Shown one piece after another: positions 15,368-24,433 of a DNA stretch of 58,882 bases (position 1 is its first letter; each line of letters starts with the position of its first letter). This DNA comes from an uncultured Lachnospiraceae bacterium (GTDB taxonomy: Bacteria; Bacillota; Clostridia; Lachnospirales; Lachnospiraceae). The DNA is taken from positions 1-58,882 of the forward strand of contig CAUEYX010000017.1 in NCBI GenBank assembly GCA_959022495.1, written 5' to 3'. The translations under genes were made by a program, and so were the position numbers. Below the pieces are notes generated by a model. The model ran no database searches. It had not been told where the DNA came from and saw only the letters and a list, made by a program, of their open reading frames with translations.

Positions 15368-16210
15368 TTATACGCTGTGAAATCCTTTTCCGATGATTTC
15401 ACTGGTGTTGGAGATCAGAATGAAGGCTTCTTTGTCATTCTCACGGATATAGTTCCTCAGGCGTACTGCCTGCACACGGTTCAGTGCGGTGAGGATAATG
15501 TACTTGTCCTTTCCGGAATAAGCGCCTTTGGCATGACAGACGCTGGCACTGCGTCCGAGGGTGTGGACAATAAAGTCACAGATCGGCTCCGGATGATCGC
15601 ATACTACGTTGAAATATTTGGAAAGATTGAAACTTTCAATAAAAGTATCGATCATAAATGAGCGGATAGCGAGACCGAGAAGGGAATACAGTCCGGTCTC
15701 TATATCAAATACAAAGAATCCGGCTCCGGTGATCAGAGCGTCTGATATGAGCAGCGCGCGCCCGATATCAAAGCTGGAATATTTCTTTAGAATCATGGCA
15801 ATGATATCCGTGCCTCCGCTGGATGCTCCGATATTAAAGAGTATGGCAGAGCCAAGTGCTGGGAGGGCAATGGCAAAACACAGCTCCAGCATGGGCTGGT
15901 CAGTAAAGGAACCATCCATTGGGAAAAAGCGCTCCATCGCCGAGAGAGAAACCGACAGAAGCATACTGCAGTATGCAGTCTTCGCGGCGAATTTTTTTCC
16001 GAGGATGAGCAGCCCGATCACAAGAAGGATCGTACTCATGACCAGGTTAAAATCTCCCGCGGAAATGATTCCGGTTTCTGCCACGAGGACAGCAAGACCG
16101 GTAATGCCGCCAAATGTAAAGTTATTTGTAAATTTGAAAAAATAAGTGCCTACAGCAATGAGGAGTGTGCTGAATGTCAGCATAAAAAAATATTGAAATT
16201 TGTTTTTCAT
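15368..16210 (-). CDS. YitT family membrane protein
   Basis: 280-residue integral membrane protein. Five or six hydrophobic helices (for example TFSTLLIAVGTYFF, LVMSTILLVIGLLILG, LCFAIALPALGSAILF) make up the YitT/DUF161 transporter-like region, and the C-terminal cytoplasmic domain (about 205-280) is the DUF2179 fold ending IISNTSEIIGKGF. The family is universal in Firmicutes but its substrate is unknown. GGAGGCATAA on the minus strand precedes the start. Stand-alone gene, convergent with the flavodoxin gene and divergent from enolase. Confidence 0.9.
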   Translation of the reverse strand: MKNKFQYFFMLTFSTLLIAVGTYFFKFTNNFTFGGITGLAVLVAETGIISAGDFNLVMSTILLVIGLLILGKKFAAKTAYCSMLLSVSLSAMERFFPMDGSFTDQPMLELCFAIALPALGSAILFNIGASSGGTDIIAMILKKYSSFDIGRALLISDALITGAGFFVFDIETGLYSLLGLAIRSFMIDTFIESFNLSKYFNVVCDHPEPICDFIVHTLGRSASVCHAKGAYSGKDKYIILTALNRVQAVRLRNYIRENDKEAFILISNTSEIIGKGFHSV

Positions 16211-16495
16211 TTATGCCTCCTGTTCTCCCGATTATAGGATGATATTAAGATTGTTTGTCCGTGAATTGGGAAACATTTTTTCTTCTGTGCGACAGAGGAG
16301 AAAATGAATAAAGTATGATCTACCCGAATTGTAATCTTTGGAATATGAAAAGTCAACGCATTAAGATTATATCGAAGGGAGAGAATATCCATAGAAGAAG
16401 ATCCATAAACGCGGCCGGCATAACAGGTGCGGGCAGTATACGTGGATGCCGGAGGCGGCACAGGAGATATTTCTCAGATCAGGAGGATTCAGACC

Positions 16496-17782
16496 ATGGA
16501 CAGACAGTTACTTATAAGAGATATATTTGCAAGGGAGATTCTGGACTCAAGGGGGAACCCCACCATCGAGGCGGAGGTGCTGACAGAAGAAGAAGTAATC
16601 GGAAGAGCCTCTGTCCCATCGGGAGCCTCTACCGGCAGGTTCCAAGCGGTGGAGCTTCGGGATCGAGAGGAACGCTATCATGGCAGGGGCGTAGAGACTG
16701 CCGTGGAAAATGTAAACAGCCAGATTGCCCATGCCGTCATAGGAATGAATGTGTTCGGGCAGGAGGAAATTGACCGGGCGCTGATCCGTGCCGACGGAAG
16801 AGCAGACAAGGGGAATATGGGGGCCAATGCCCTTCTGAGTGTATCCATGGCGGCAGCACGGGCGGCTGCCGCGGCTGTAAAAACCCCGCTGTACCGCTAT
16901 CTCGGCGGTGTCCGTGCCGTAAAGATGCCCGTGCCCATGATGAATATATTAAATGGCGGCGTACATGCGGATAACACACTGGATATCCAAGAATTTATGA
17001 TTGTTCCGGCAGGGGAAAAACTGTCTTTTCGGGAACAGCTTCGAATCTGTACGGAGGTCTATCAATCACTGAGGGAGGTTTTGAAAGAGAGAGGATTTCC
17101 GACGACGGTGGGAGATGAAGGCGGATTTGCACCGGACCTTAAGAATACCCACGAAGCGCTGAGGATGATCAGAGAAGCTGTAGAGTATTCGGGATACCGG
17201 CTGGGGCGTGATATCAGGATCGCGCTGGACGTGGCAGCGTCAGAGCTTTACGATCAGGAAAGGCAGGTTTATATTTTCCGAGGAGAAGGCCAGGAGCAGG
17301 AAGTGACCAGGACCATGGAAGAAATGATCGAATACTATGAAGAATTGATCTCAGAATTTCCGATCTGTTCCATAGAAGATCCCCTGGATCAGGAAGACTG
17401 GAAAGGATGGCAGGTTTTGACAGAGCGGATTGGCGGCAGGGTCCAGCTGGTGGGAGACGCTCTCTTTGTTACCAATGCAGAGCGTCTGAAAAAGGGCATC
17501 CGCCTGGGAGCGGCAAATGCGGTATTGATAAAGGTAAATCAGAGCGGGACTCTTACAGAGGCTTTTGAGGCGATCAAAACTGCCCAGGATGCCGGATACC
17601 GCACGATCATTTCACATCGTTCTGGGGAGACGGAGGATACTTTCATTGCAGATATCGCGGTGGCATTTAATACAGGACAGATAAAGGCAGGGGCACCCTG
17701 CCGTTCTGAGAGGGTGGCAAAGTATAACAGGCTGCTGCGGATTGAAGAACAGCTGGGGGAACCGAGTAGAGAAATCCATTGA
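16496..17782 (+). CDS. eno: Enolase (phosphopyruvate hydratase), slightly divergent copy
   Basis: 428 residues, normal enolase length. Converts 2-phosphoglycerate to phosphoenolpyruvate in the cytoplasm. N-terminal REILDSRGNPTIEAEV, loop GANALLSVSMA, NGGVHADNTLDIQEFM, catalytic VGDEGGFAPD, metal ligands in LDVAASELYD, EDPLDQEDW and GDALF, and SHRSGETEDT are all present. Odd points: the usual GDDLFVTN reads GDALFVTN (Asp321 kept, next Asp replaced by Ala322) and DGT is DGR. The upstream in-frame codons are ignored because AGGAGG and ATG 16496 give the family start. It is not beside other glycolytic genes, so it may be a second enolase. Confidence 0.9.
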   Translation: MDRQLLIRDIFAREILDSRGNPTIEAEVLTEEEVIGRASVPSGASTGRFQAVELRDREERYHGRGVETAVENVNSQIAHAVIGMNVFGQEEIDRALIRADGRADKGNMGANALLSVSMAAARAAAAAVKTPLYRYLGGVRAVKMPVPMMNILNGGVHADNTLDIQEFMIVPAGEKLSFREQLRICTEVYQSLREVLKERGFPTTVGDEGGFAPDLKNTHEALRMIREAVEYSGYRLGRDIRIALDVAASELYDQERQVYIFRGEGQEQEVTRTMEEMIEYYEELISEFPICSIEDPLDQEDWKGWQVLTERIGGRVQLVGDALFVTNAERLKKGIRLGAANAVLIKVNQSGTLTEAFEAIKTAQDAGYRTIISHRSGETEDTFIADIAVAFNTGQIKAGAPCRSERVAKYNRLLRIEEQLGEPSREIH

Positions 17783-17795
17783 CAGGATAAAAAAC

Positions 17796-17845
17796 ATCCC
17801 GTATCATTGTATTAAATTTATAGTACAATGTGCGGGATCGTTTTA
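17796..17845. terminator. Terminator after enolase
   Basis: ATCCCG (17796-17801) pairs with CGGGAT (17833-17838); inner bases TCATTGTA/TACAATG extend the stem, and TTTTATTT follows. The left side starts with an A run, so it could act in both directions. Confidence 0.65.
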
Positions 17846-17871
17846 TTTCCGCAGAAACGGAGGTTCATTCC

Positions 17872-18414
17872 ATGTATGAAAAATTATCGAAGCGTGCCCT
17901 GCACTGCATGTATGCGGCAGGCATTGTGACAGGAACGGCTGTTCTGGCAGTAATAGGAGCAGTGAATTACTTCTGGATCTTTCCAGAGGACATTACAGCA
18001 GGCAAATGGATTTCGCTTATCCTGGCAGTATTGACACTGTTTGATATAGTGTTCAGCCCTTATTTTCGATACAACCGCTATCGCTACAGTATTAATGAGG
18101 AATGTATTGACATAATTGAAGGATATTTGTTTAGAAAACGTCATATCGTGCCTATCGAGCGCGTACATAAACTGCAGACGAAAAAAGGCCCTATTGACCA
18201 GATGTACGGTGTCGCAAAAGTCATTGTGACCACAGGGGGAGGAGATGTTACACTGGAGTTCCTTGAAGAGGAACGTGCGGATCAGATTGCGGAGAGCCTT
18301 AGAAAGAGGATTAATGAGATTGTGGCAGAGCAGAGGGGTGCGGGAGCAGACAGCTTCAGAAAAGGAAGGGTGGCGGAGTATGGAAAAGAAGAGAACAGAT
18401 CAGCTGAAAAATAG
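17872..18414 (+). CDS. PH-domain membrane protein (YdbS-like)
   Basis: 180-residue protein with two N-terminal transmembrane helices (about residues 13-35 and 43-60) followed by a bacterial PH-like domain of the bPH2/YdbS family (YRYSINEECIDIIEGYLFRKRHIVPIERVHKLQTKKGPID). The domain's IPxxRI-type strand IVPIERVHKLQ is characteristic. GGAGG before ATG 17872 sets the start 14 codons after the first possible one. It overlaps the next gene by 35 bases. B. subtilis YdbS/YdbT, a similar pair, is linked to resistance against an antimicrobial peptide; the mechanism is unclear. Confidence 0.85.
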   Translation: MYEKLSKRALHCMYAAGIVTGTAVLAVIGAVNYFWIFPEDITAGKWISLILAVLTLFDIVFSPYFRYNRYRYSINEECIDIIEGYLFRKRHIVPIERVHKLQTKKGPIDQMYGVAKVIVTTGGGDVTLEFLEEERADQIAESLRKRINEIVAEQRGAGADSFRKGRVAEYGKEENRSAEK

Positions 18415-19972
18415 ACGGTTCCGCAGCCATATATCAATTATAATCGAACAGACAGGCGGTCTATTGATTGCGCTGCTGATTGTTTTTATTCCGTCCCTGC
18501 TGGAGAATATAGATGAGATTATGGAAGAAGGGATTGAATTTCTGGATGGCGGAGGTCTGCTGGTGAATCTTGGAGTTGTCCTGGTTTTTATCATAATCAT
18601 TGTGCTTCAGCTTGTGGTCTGGTCAAAGACATACATATCGATTCAGGAAAATGCGATAGTAATTGAAAGGGACGCTCTTAATAAAAAGAAGAATACCATC
18701 AGCATTCATAGTATATCTAACATTAATATGGAGCAGAATCTTTTTGAAATGCTGATTGGGACGTGTAAAGTAAAAATGGATACAAACAGCCGCTCAACGG
18801 CGGATAGTACGGACGTGAAAATTGTACTGAAGAAGGCGGATGCCCTGTGGTTCAAGCAGGAAATCATGCGGAGAATACAGGATACAGAGAGCGGGTTTGA
18901 GAGGGATGATGTGCGCCTGGAAGAATGTTCGGGGAACGTTCTTGATAAGCGGCAGGCTTTAGACCAGAGTCAGCGGCAGGCTGGGCAGGTCTCCACCGGG
19001 ATGTCAGCATTTCAATCGGAAGATTATGATGTGCGGGCGGATATGGCAGATATTTTACAGCATGGATTTTTCTCGGTAAATATCCTGTCTGTAATGGTGA
19101 TTATCCTCGGTATTGCCGGGGCTGTGGGGACTGTTCTTGAAGTGCTGGGAAAACCGGATATGGCTGGCACTATACTTGGAGCGGCTTCGGGAATTCTGGT
19201 GACAGTGATTGTTGTACTGTCTGCTTTGTGGGATACGGTGAAAGATTTTGTAAGGTATTATGATTTTCGCGCGAAACGCCGGGGAAATAAGATTTATATT
19301 TGTTATGGATTTTTCAAAAAAGTCGAATACACGATCCCTGTGGATAAAATTCAGGCGCTCAAACTGCACCAGTCCCTTATCGCGCGCCTGGGGAACCGAT
19401 ACATGGCTGAGATCATCAACGTGGGTATGGGAGATGATCAAGAAGAGAAAAATTCTTTCCTTGTATTGTATGCATCGGAAAAGAAACTAAAAGAACAGCT
19501 TGCGATCCTGCTTCCGGAGTTTTTAGAAGCGGCAGGCGCGGAAGTAGAGATGCAGCCTGCCGCTGCATGGGCAGCGTGGATTTTTCCGGCGGCGGTCTAT
19601 ACTCTGGCAGTCGCCGGAACGGCAGCACTCTGCATGTTTGGGATGGAGGAGTACCGGCAGTGGGTCCTGCCGGGAGCGGCTGGCATGGAAGTGTGCCTGC
19701 TGATCGGAATGTTCTTGAAGTACCGTACTGACGGAGTTTTGGCAGGAAGAGAATTTCTTAAATTGTCCAGAGGATATTTCGCGAGGACTTATCTGATGGT
19801 GAGATACCAGAATATTCAATATGTCCATTTTTCGCAGAATCCGCTGGCCGGGTTGTGCGGAATACAGAAAGGGCAGATTCACCTGCTGGCTTCATCTGTC
19901 AATACATCGCATTCGGTTCCGTATTTTAAAGGAAACACACAAGAAATTATGAAAGAAGGGATGCTCCGTTGA
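18380..19972 (+). CDS. PH-domain membrane protein (YdbT-like)
   Basis: 530 residues with three PH-like (bPH2) regions alternating with pairs of transmembrane helices: helices near 26-45 and 57-76, a PH region near 85-150, helices near 235-290, PH near 300-355, helices near 395-440, and a final PH segment near 460-510 (KLSRGYFARTYLMVRYQNIQYV). Its start, ATG 18380, is inside the previous gene and follows GGCGGAG; a longer frame begins at 18245 but runs through the neighbour's coding region. Forms a YdbS-YdbT pair with that neighbour. Likely a membrane complex with an envelope role; the exact function is not known. Confidence 0.85.
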   Translation: MEKKRTDQLKNRRFRSHISIIIEQTGGLLIALLIVFIPSLLENIDEIMEEGIEFLDGGGLLVNLGVVLVFIIIIVLQLVVWSKTYISIQENAIVIERDALNKKKNTISIHSISNINMEQNLFEMLIGTCKVKMDTNSRSTADSTDVKIVLKKADALWFKQEIMRRIQDTESGFERDDVRLEECSGNVLDKRQALDQSQRQAGQVSTGMSAFQSEDYDVRADMADILQHGFFSVNILSVMVIILGIAGAVGTVLEVLGKPDMAGTILGAASGILVTVIVVLSALWDTVKDFVRYYDFRAKRRGNKIYICYGFFKKVEYTIPVDKIQALKLHQSLIARLGNRYMAEIINVGMGDDQEEKNSFLVLYASEKKLKEQLAILLPEFLEAAGAEVEMQPAAAWAAWIFPAAVYTLAVAGTAALCMFGMEEYRQWVLPGAAGMEVCLLIGMFLKYRTDGVLAGREFLKLSRGYFARTYLMVRYQNIQYVHFSQNPLAGLCGIQKGQIHLLASSVNTSHSVPYFKGNTQEIMKEGMLR

Positions 19973-19986
19973 GGACATCCCTTTTA
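19957..19986 (+). terminator. Terminator enclosing the stop codon of the ydbT-like gene
   Basis: AAGGGATG (19957-19964) pairs with CATCCCTT (19976-19983), followed by TTATAAT. The TGA stop (19970-19972) lies in the loop. Confidence 0.65.
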
Positions 19987-20045
19987 TAATCTCCGGGTTA
20001 GTGGTATACTATGGAAGTGATGAACAAAGACAAGGAGAGTAAGAC

Positions 20046-23021
20046 ATGAGTATAGACAACCTTACAGCGTATGAAGTATTACAGGAAAAGGATCTTGCTG
20101 ACCTGAAGTCCCAGGGAGTGCTGCTGCGGCATAAAAAGAGCGGAGCGAGAGTCCTTCTAATGGAAAATGACGATGAGAATAAAGTATTTGCCATCGGCTT
20201 CCGCACGCCGCCGGCGGACAGCACAGGAGTGCCTCATATTATGGAACATTCGGTCCTCTGTGGTTCCCGGGAATTTCCGGTAAAAGACCCGTTCGTGGAG
20301 CTGGTGAAAGGCTCTCTGAATACGTTTTTAAACGCCATGACCTACCCGGATAAGACGGTGTATCCGGTGGCAAGCTGCAATGACAAGGATTTCCAGAATC
20401 TGATGCATGTGTATATGGATGCAGTATTCTATCCCAATATCTATCAGAGTGACAAGACATTCCGTCAGGAAGGCTGGAGTTATAAGCTGGATCATGCGGA
20501 TGCTGACTTAGAAATAAGCGGTGTGGTCTACAATGAGATGAAAGGCGCGTTTTCCTCCCCGGAGGGTGTGCTGGACCGTGTAATTCTAAATTCCCTTTTT
20601 CCGGATACGTCCTATGCCAATGAATCCGGCGGAGACCCGGATGTGATCCCGGAGCTGACGTATGAACAATTCCTAGATTTTCACAGAAAATATTATCATC
20701 CCTCCAACAGCTATATCTATCTGTACGGAGATATGGATATGGAAGAGAAACTGCAGTGGCTGGATGAAAAGTATCTGTCGGATTTTGAGCGGGCTGAGGT
20801 GGATTCGGAGATCAAATTCCAGGAACCATTTGCTCAGATGAAAGAGATTGTGCAGGAATATTCCATAGCAAGCGATGAAAATGAGGAGGGGAATACCTAT
20901 CTTTCCTACAATAAGGTGATTGGCACGTCCCTGGATGAAAAGCTTTATCTCGCCTTCCAGATCCTGGATTATGCGCTGCTGTCAGCGCCGGGCGCCCCGC
21001 TTAAAAAAGCACTTCTTGACGCGGGGATCGGGAAGGATATTATGGGGTCTTACGACAACGGGATCTATCAGCCGATTTTTTCTGTAATATCAAAGAATGC
21101 GGACATGGAACAGAAAGAAGCGTTTATCCGGGTGATAGAGGACACTCTGCGGGAGATTGCAGACAGTGGCGTGGATGAAAAGGCGCTGCGGGCAGGGCTT
21201 AATTATTACGAATTCCGGTTCCGTGAGGCGGATTATGGCAATTACCCACGGGGATTGATGTATGGGCTCCAAATTTTTGACAGCTGGCTTTATGACGAAG
21301 ACAAGCCGTTTATCCATATGGAGGCAGTCCCCACATTCGAATTTTTAAAAGAGCAGGTGGGGACAGGGTATTTTGAGGAACTGATCCGAAAATATCTGCT
21401 GGACAACACCCATGGCGCGGTCGTGATCATACGTCCGGAACGCGGCCGCACCGCAAGGCTGGACAAAGAATCTGCAGCGAAACTCAGAGCATACAAAGAA
21501 AGCCTTTCTCCGGAGGAAATAGATGCTCTTGTGAAGGCGGCGGCAGAGCTTAAGGCCTACCAGGAGGAAGAGTCAGCGCCCGCTGATCTGGCGAAGATCC
21601 CTGTGCTTAGACGCGAAGATATTTCTCGGGAAATCACACCGGTCTTCAACACAGAAATGGATGCAGATGGTGTAAAGATGATACACCACAATGTAGAGAC
21701 CAATGGTATTGGGTATGTGACATTGATGTTTGACCTGTCCGGCATTGAGGAAAAGATGCTGCCCTATGCAGGGATTCTACAAAGTGTTCTGGGTATTATT
21801 GACACGTCAGGATATGAATATGGCGAACTATTTAATGAGATTAATATTCACACCGGCGGGATCGGCACTTCCCTGGAACTATATGCGGACGTTACAAAGG
21901 TGAAAGAAAAAGAGTTCCGGGCTGTATTTGAGATAAAAGGAAAAGCACTGTATCCTAAGATGAATGTACTTTTCTCTATGATGAAGGAGATTTTGATGGA
22001 GTCCAGGCTGAATGATGAGAAGCGCCTAAAAGAGATCCTTTCCATGCTCAGGTCCAGGCTGCAGATGTCGTTCCTTTCATCCGGGCATACGACCGCGGCC
22101 CTGCGTGCCCTGTCTTATACTTCACCGATCGCTAAGTTTAAGGATGACACCGACGGTATCGGATTTTATGAGGTTGTAAAAGCGATTGAAGAAGATTTTG
22201 AAGGGCAGAAGGATGAACTGATCCGAAATTTGAAAGAAATCTCCCGAAAGATATTCCGTGCAGATAACATGATGGTCAGCTACACTTCCTCAGAAGAAGG
22301 AATTGCGCCAATGAAAGAGGCATTCGGTGCAGTGCGGAAAGGATTGAATGATCGTGCAGATGATCGGGGGGACCATGCGGAGACCGGCTTAAGAGCCGCA
22401 TCCAGTGCCCCGGGAGAGCCGGCTTGTGTGATCCACTGCCATAAACGCAATGAAGGTTTCAAGACATCCTCAAAAGTACAGTATGTGGCGAGAGCCGGCA
22501 ATTTTATTGATGGCGGCGCAGAATACACGGGCGCGCTTCAGATACTAAAAGTGATATTGAGTTATGATTATCTTTGGCAGAATGTCCGTGTCAAGGGAGG
22601 GGCGTATGGCTGCATGAGCAGTTTTAACCGTATTGGAGAAGGATATCTGATTTCCTACCGTGACCCTAACCTTGAGAAAACGATGGAAATTTACGAAGGA
22701 GTTGTGGACTACCTCAATGACTTTCATGTAGATGACAGGGACATGAACAAGTTCATCATCGGTACAATCAGTAACATTGACCGGCCTTTGAATCCTTCAG
22801 CAAAAGGTAACCGTTCCATGAGTCTGTATATGAGCCGTGTAACAGAAGAAATGCTGCAAAAGGAGCGGGAGCAGATTCTGACAGCTGATCAGGGAGATAT
22901 CCGCGCGCTGGCAGAGGTGCTGAAGGCGATGCTGGATTCCGGGCTGGTCTGCGTGATCGGGAGCGAAGAGAAGATTGAAGAGTGCAGGGAGATGTTTGAT
23001 GAAGTGAGGACACTGAGCTAA
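20046..23021 (+). CDS. M16C insulinase-type metallopeptidase (PreP/Cym1-like)
   Basis: 991 residues, right for the single-chain M16C presequence-protease group. The inverted zinc motif HxxEH is at residues 64-68 (HIMEHSVLCG), with the downstream Glu in VVYNEMKGAFSSP; the four-domain clamshell repeats twice along the protein, the second half (from about 510) lacking the zinc site as usual. These peptidases degrade unfolded peptides of up to about 65 residues. No signal peptide. AAGGAG lies eight bases before the start. It is followed by a REP-like hairpin and then era. Confidence 0.92.
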   Translation: MSIDNLTAYEVLQEKDLADLKSQGVLLRHKKSGARVLLMENDDENKVFAIGFRTPPADSTGVPHIMEHSVLCGSREFPVKDPFVELVKGSLNTFLNAMTYPDKTVYPVASCNDKDFQNLMHVYMDAVFYPNIYQSDKTFRQEGWSYKLDHADADLEISGVVYNEMKGAFSSPEGVLDRVILNSLFPDTSYANESGGDPDVIPELTYEQFLDFHRKYYHPSNSYIYLYGDMDMEEKLQWLDEKYLSDFERAEVDSEIKFQEPFAQMKEIVQEYSIASDENEEGNTYLSYNKVIGTSLDEKLYLAFQILDYALLSAPGAPLKKALLDAGIGKDIMGSYDNGIYQPIFSVISKNADMEQKEAFIRVIEDTLREIADSGVDEKALRAGLNYYEFRFREADYGNYPRGLMYGLQIFDSWLYDEDKPFIHMEAVPTFEFLKEQVGTGYFEELIRKYLLDNTHGAVVIIRPERGRTARLDKESAAKLRAYKESLSPEEIDALVKAAAELKAYQEEESAPADLAKIPVLRREDISREITPVFNTEMDADGVKMIHHNVETNGIGYVTLMFDLSGIEEKMLPYAGILQSVLGIIDTSGYEYGELFNEINIHTGGIGTSLELYADVTKVKEKEFRAVFEIKGKALYPKMNVLFSMMKEILMESRLNDEKRLKEILSMLRSRLQMSFLSSGHTTAALRALSYTSPIAKFKDDTDGIGFYEVVKAIEEDFEGQKDELIRNLKEISRKIFRADNMMVSYTSSEEGIAPMKEAFGAVRKGLNDRADDRGDHAETGLRAASSAPGEPACVIHCHKRNEGFKTSSKVQYVARAGNFIDGGAEYTGALQILKVILSYDYLWQNVRVKGGAYGCMSSFNRIGEGYLISYRDPNLEKTMEIYEGVVDYLNDFHVDDRDMNKFIIGTISNIDRPLNPSAKGNRSMSLYMSRVTEEMLQKEREQILTADQGDIRALAEVLKAMLDSGLVCVIGSEEKIEECREMFDEVRTLS

Positions 23022-23043
23022 TTGTCAGAATATTCTCCCCGAT

Positions 23044-23077
23044 GGGGTCAGACCCCTTTCCAAAGGGGTCTGACCCC
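23044..23077. repeat. REP-like perfect hairpin upstream of era
   Basis: GGGGTCAGACCCCTTT (23044-23059), a two-base CC loop and AAAGGGGTCTGACCCC (23062-23077) make a perfect 16-base stem. There is no T run, so it is not a typical terminator. Its plan (GGGG...CCCC, 16-base stem, tiny loop) is the same as that of the hairpins flanking the RAYT gene at 28762, but the sequence differs. Confidence 0.8.
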
Positions 23078-23107
23078 GTTCACAGAAAATTCACAAAAGG
23101 AGCACAT

Positions 23108-24004
23108 ATGAAAGAGAATTTTAAATCTGGATTTGTTACATTGATCGGCAGGCCGAATGTAGGGAAATCTACGTTAATGAATCATCTGATCGGACAGAAG
23201 ATAGCGATTACGTCCAACAAACCACAGACAACCCGCAACCGGATTCAGACAGTTTTGACTACAGAAGACGGGCAGATTGTGTTTGTGGATACTCCGGGTA
23301 TCCATAAGGCGAAGAATAAGCTTGGAGAGTACATGGTGAATATTGCGGAACGTTCCCTGAATGAAGTGGATGTGGTTCTCTGGCTGGTGGAGCCGTCTAC
23401 TTTTATTGGAGCGGGCGAGCGGCATATTATCGATCAGTTGAAAAAGGTTCGAACACCGGTTATTCTTGTGATCAACAAAATTGATATGGTGAAAAAGGAA
23501 GATCTGCTTCCGGCCATCGATCTGTATCGGAAGGAATATGATTTCGCGGAGATCGTGCCGGTATCTGCAAGGAGCGGCGATAATACGGACGAGCTGGTGA
23601 AGGTGATTTTAAAGTATCTTCCCTACGGGCCGCAGTTCTACAACGAAGACACTGTGACGGATCAGCCGGAGCGGCAGATTGTGGCTGAGCTGATTAGAGA
23701 GAAGGCCCTCCACTGCCTGAATGAAGAGATTCCGCACGGGATTGCTGTGGCGATTGACAGGATGAAGATGGAGCGAAAGGTAATGCATATTGATGCCACG
23801 ATTATCTGTGAACGTGATTCACACAAAGGAATCATTATCGGAAAACAGGGCACCATGCTCAAGAAGATCGGCAGCACAGCAAGATACGAGATTGAGCGTC
23901 TGCTGGACTGCCGCGTGAACCTGAAGCTGTGGGTTAAAGTGCAGAAGAATTGGCGGGACAGCGATTACCTGATGAAGAATTTTGGATATCGGGAAGATGA
24001 ATAA
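23108..24004 (+). CDS. era: GTPase Era
   Basis: 298 residues, normal length. The GTPase motifs are GRPNVGKSTL (G1), TTRNRI (G2), DTPGIHK (G3), NKIDM (G4) and SAR (G5), followed by the KH domain with its GIIIGKQGTMLKKIG loop. Era binds 16S rRNA in 30S subunit maturation. Start ATG 23108 follows AAAGGAG; the frame opens 22 codons earlier inside the hairpin repeat and is not used. Synteny era-yqzL-recO is classical for Firmicutes. Confidence 0.97.
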   Translation: MKENFKSGFVTLIGRPNVGKSTLMNHLIGQKIAITSNKPQTTRNRIQTVLTTEDGQIVFVDTPGIHKAKNKLGEYMVNIAERSLNEVDVVLWLVEPSTFIGAGERHIIDQLKKVRTPVILVINKIDMVKKEDLLPAIDLYRKEYDFAEIVPVSARSGDNTDELVKVILKYLPYGPQFYNEDTVTDQPERQIVAELIREKALHCLNEEIPHGIAVAIDRMKMERKVMHIDATIICERDSHKGIIIGKQGTMLKKIGSTARYEIERLLDCRVNLKLWVKVQKNWRDSDYLMKNFGYREDE

Positions 24005-24235
24005 CGGAGAAAAAGATGGCTGCAAGATCTAATCTGCCCGCATCAAAAGTAAGGGGAAAATAGCAGTAGAATATTGTATGTCAAGGGATTTTCAGTTAAA
24101 ATAATATGGTATTTTTTATGCAGTATAGTGTTTATCGAATCGGAGAACCTAGTTTATATAATTTGGTTTTCGGGTATCTTATCAGAATACAGGGATAGAT
24201 GTTTGGAGACAAATCACGTAAGACGAGGTGAGCTG

Positions 24236-24433
24236 ATGCGGGACACATACTGGGAACAGTTTATGATGAGCGGAAAGATAGAAGACTATCTGAGTTATAA
24301 AAATAGCGTGACAAAGAGCGTAAAAAGCGGACAGGCCCATAGTAAAAGTGAGAAAGAAAAAAAGCCGGATGGATCAGCGGCGGAGGAAACACTCTGTCAA
24401 AATGAAGGTACAGGGCAGAAAGGAATTATGTGA
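24236..24433 (+). CDS. YqzL-like small protein
   Basis: 65 residues beginning MRDTYWEQFMMSGKIEDYLS, which matches the short YqzL family pattern (W-x-x-F-x-x-(T/S)G-x-I-x-x-YL). The rest is a polar tail, longer than the 40-50 residues usual in Bacilli. Position between era and recO is where yqzL lies in B. subtilis. GAGGTGA precedes the ATG; the frame opens much earlier but upstream residues are unrelated hydrophobic coding noise. It overlaps recO. Function is not established. Confidence 0.75.
   Translation: MRDTYWEQFMMSGKIEDYLSYKNSVTKSVKSGQAHSKSEKEKKPDGSAAEETLCQNEGTGQKGIM

Noticed and set aside
23041..23081. Intrinsic terminator of the M16 peptidase gene
   Set aside because: The hairpin is perfect but has no T tract; a REP-like repeat fits better.
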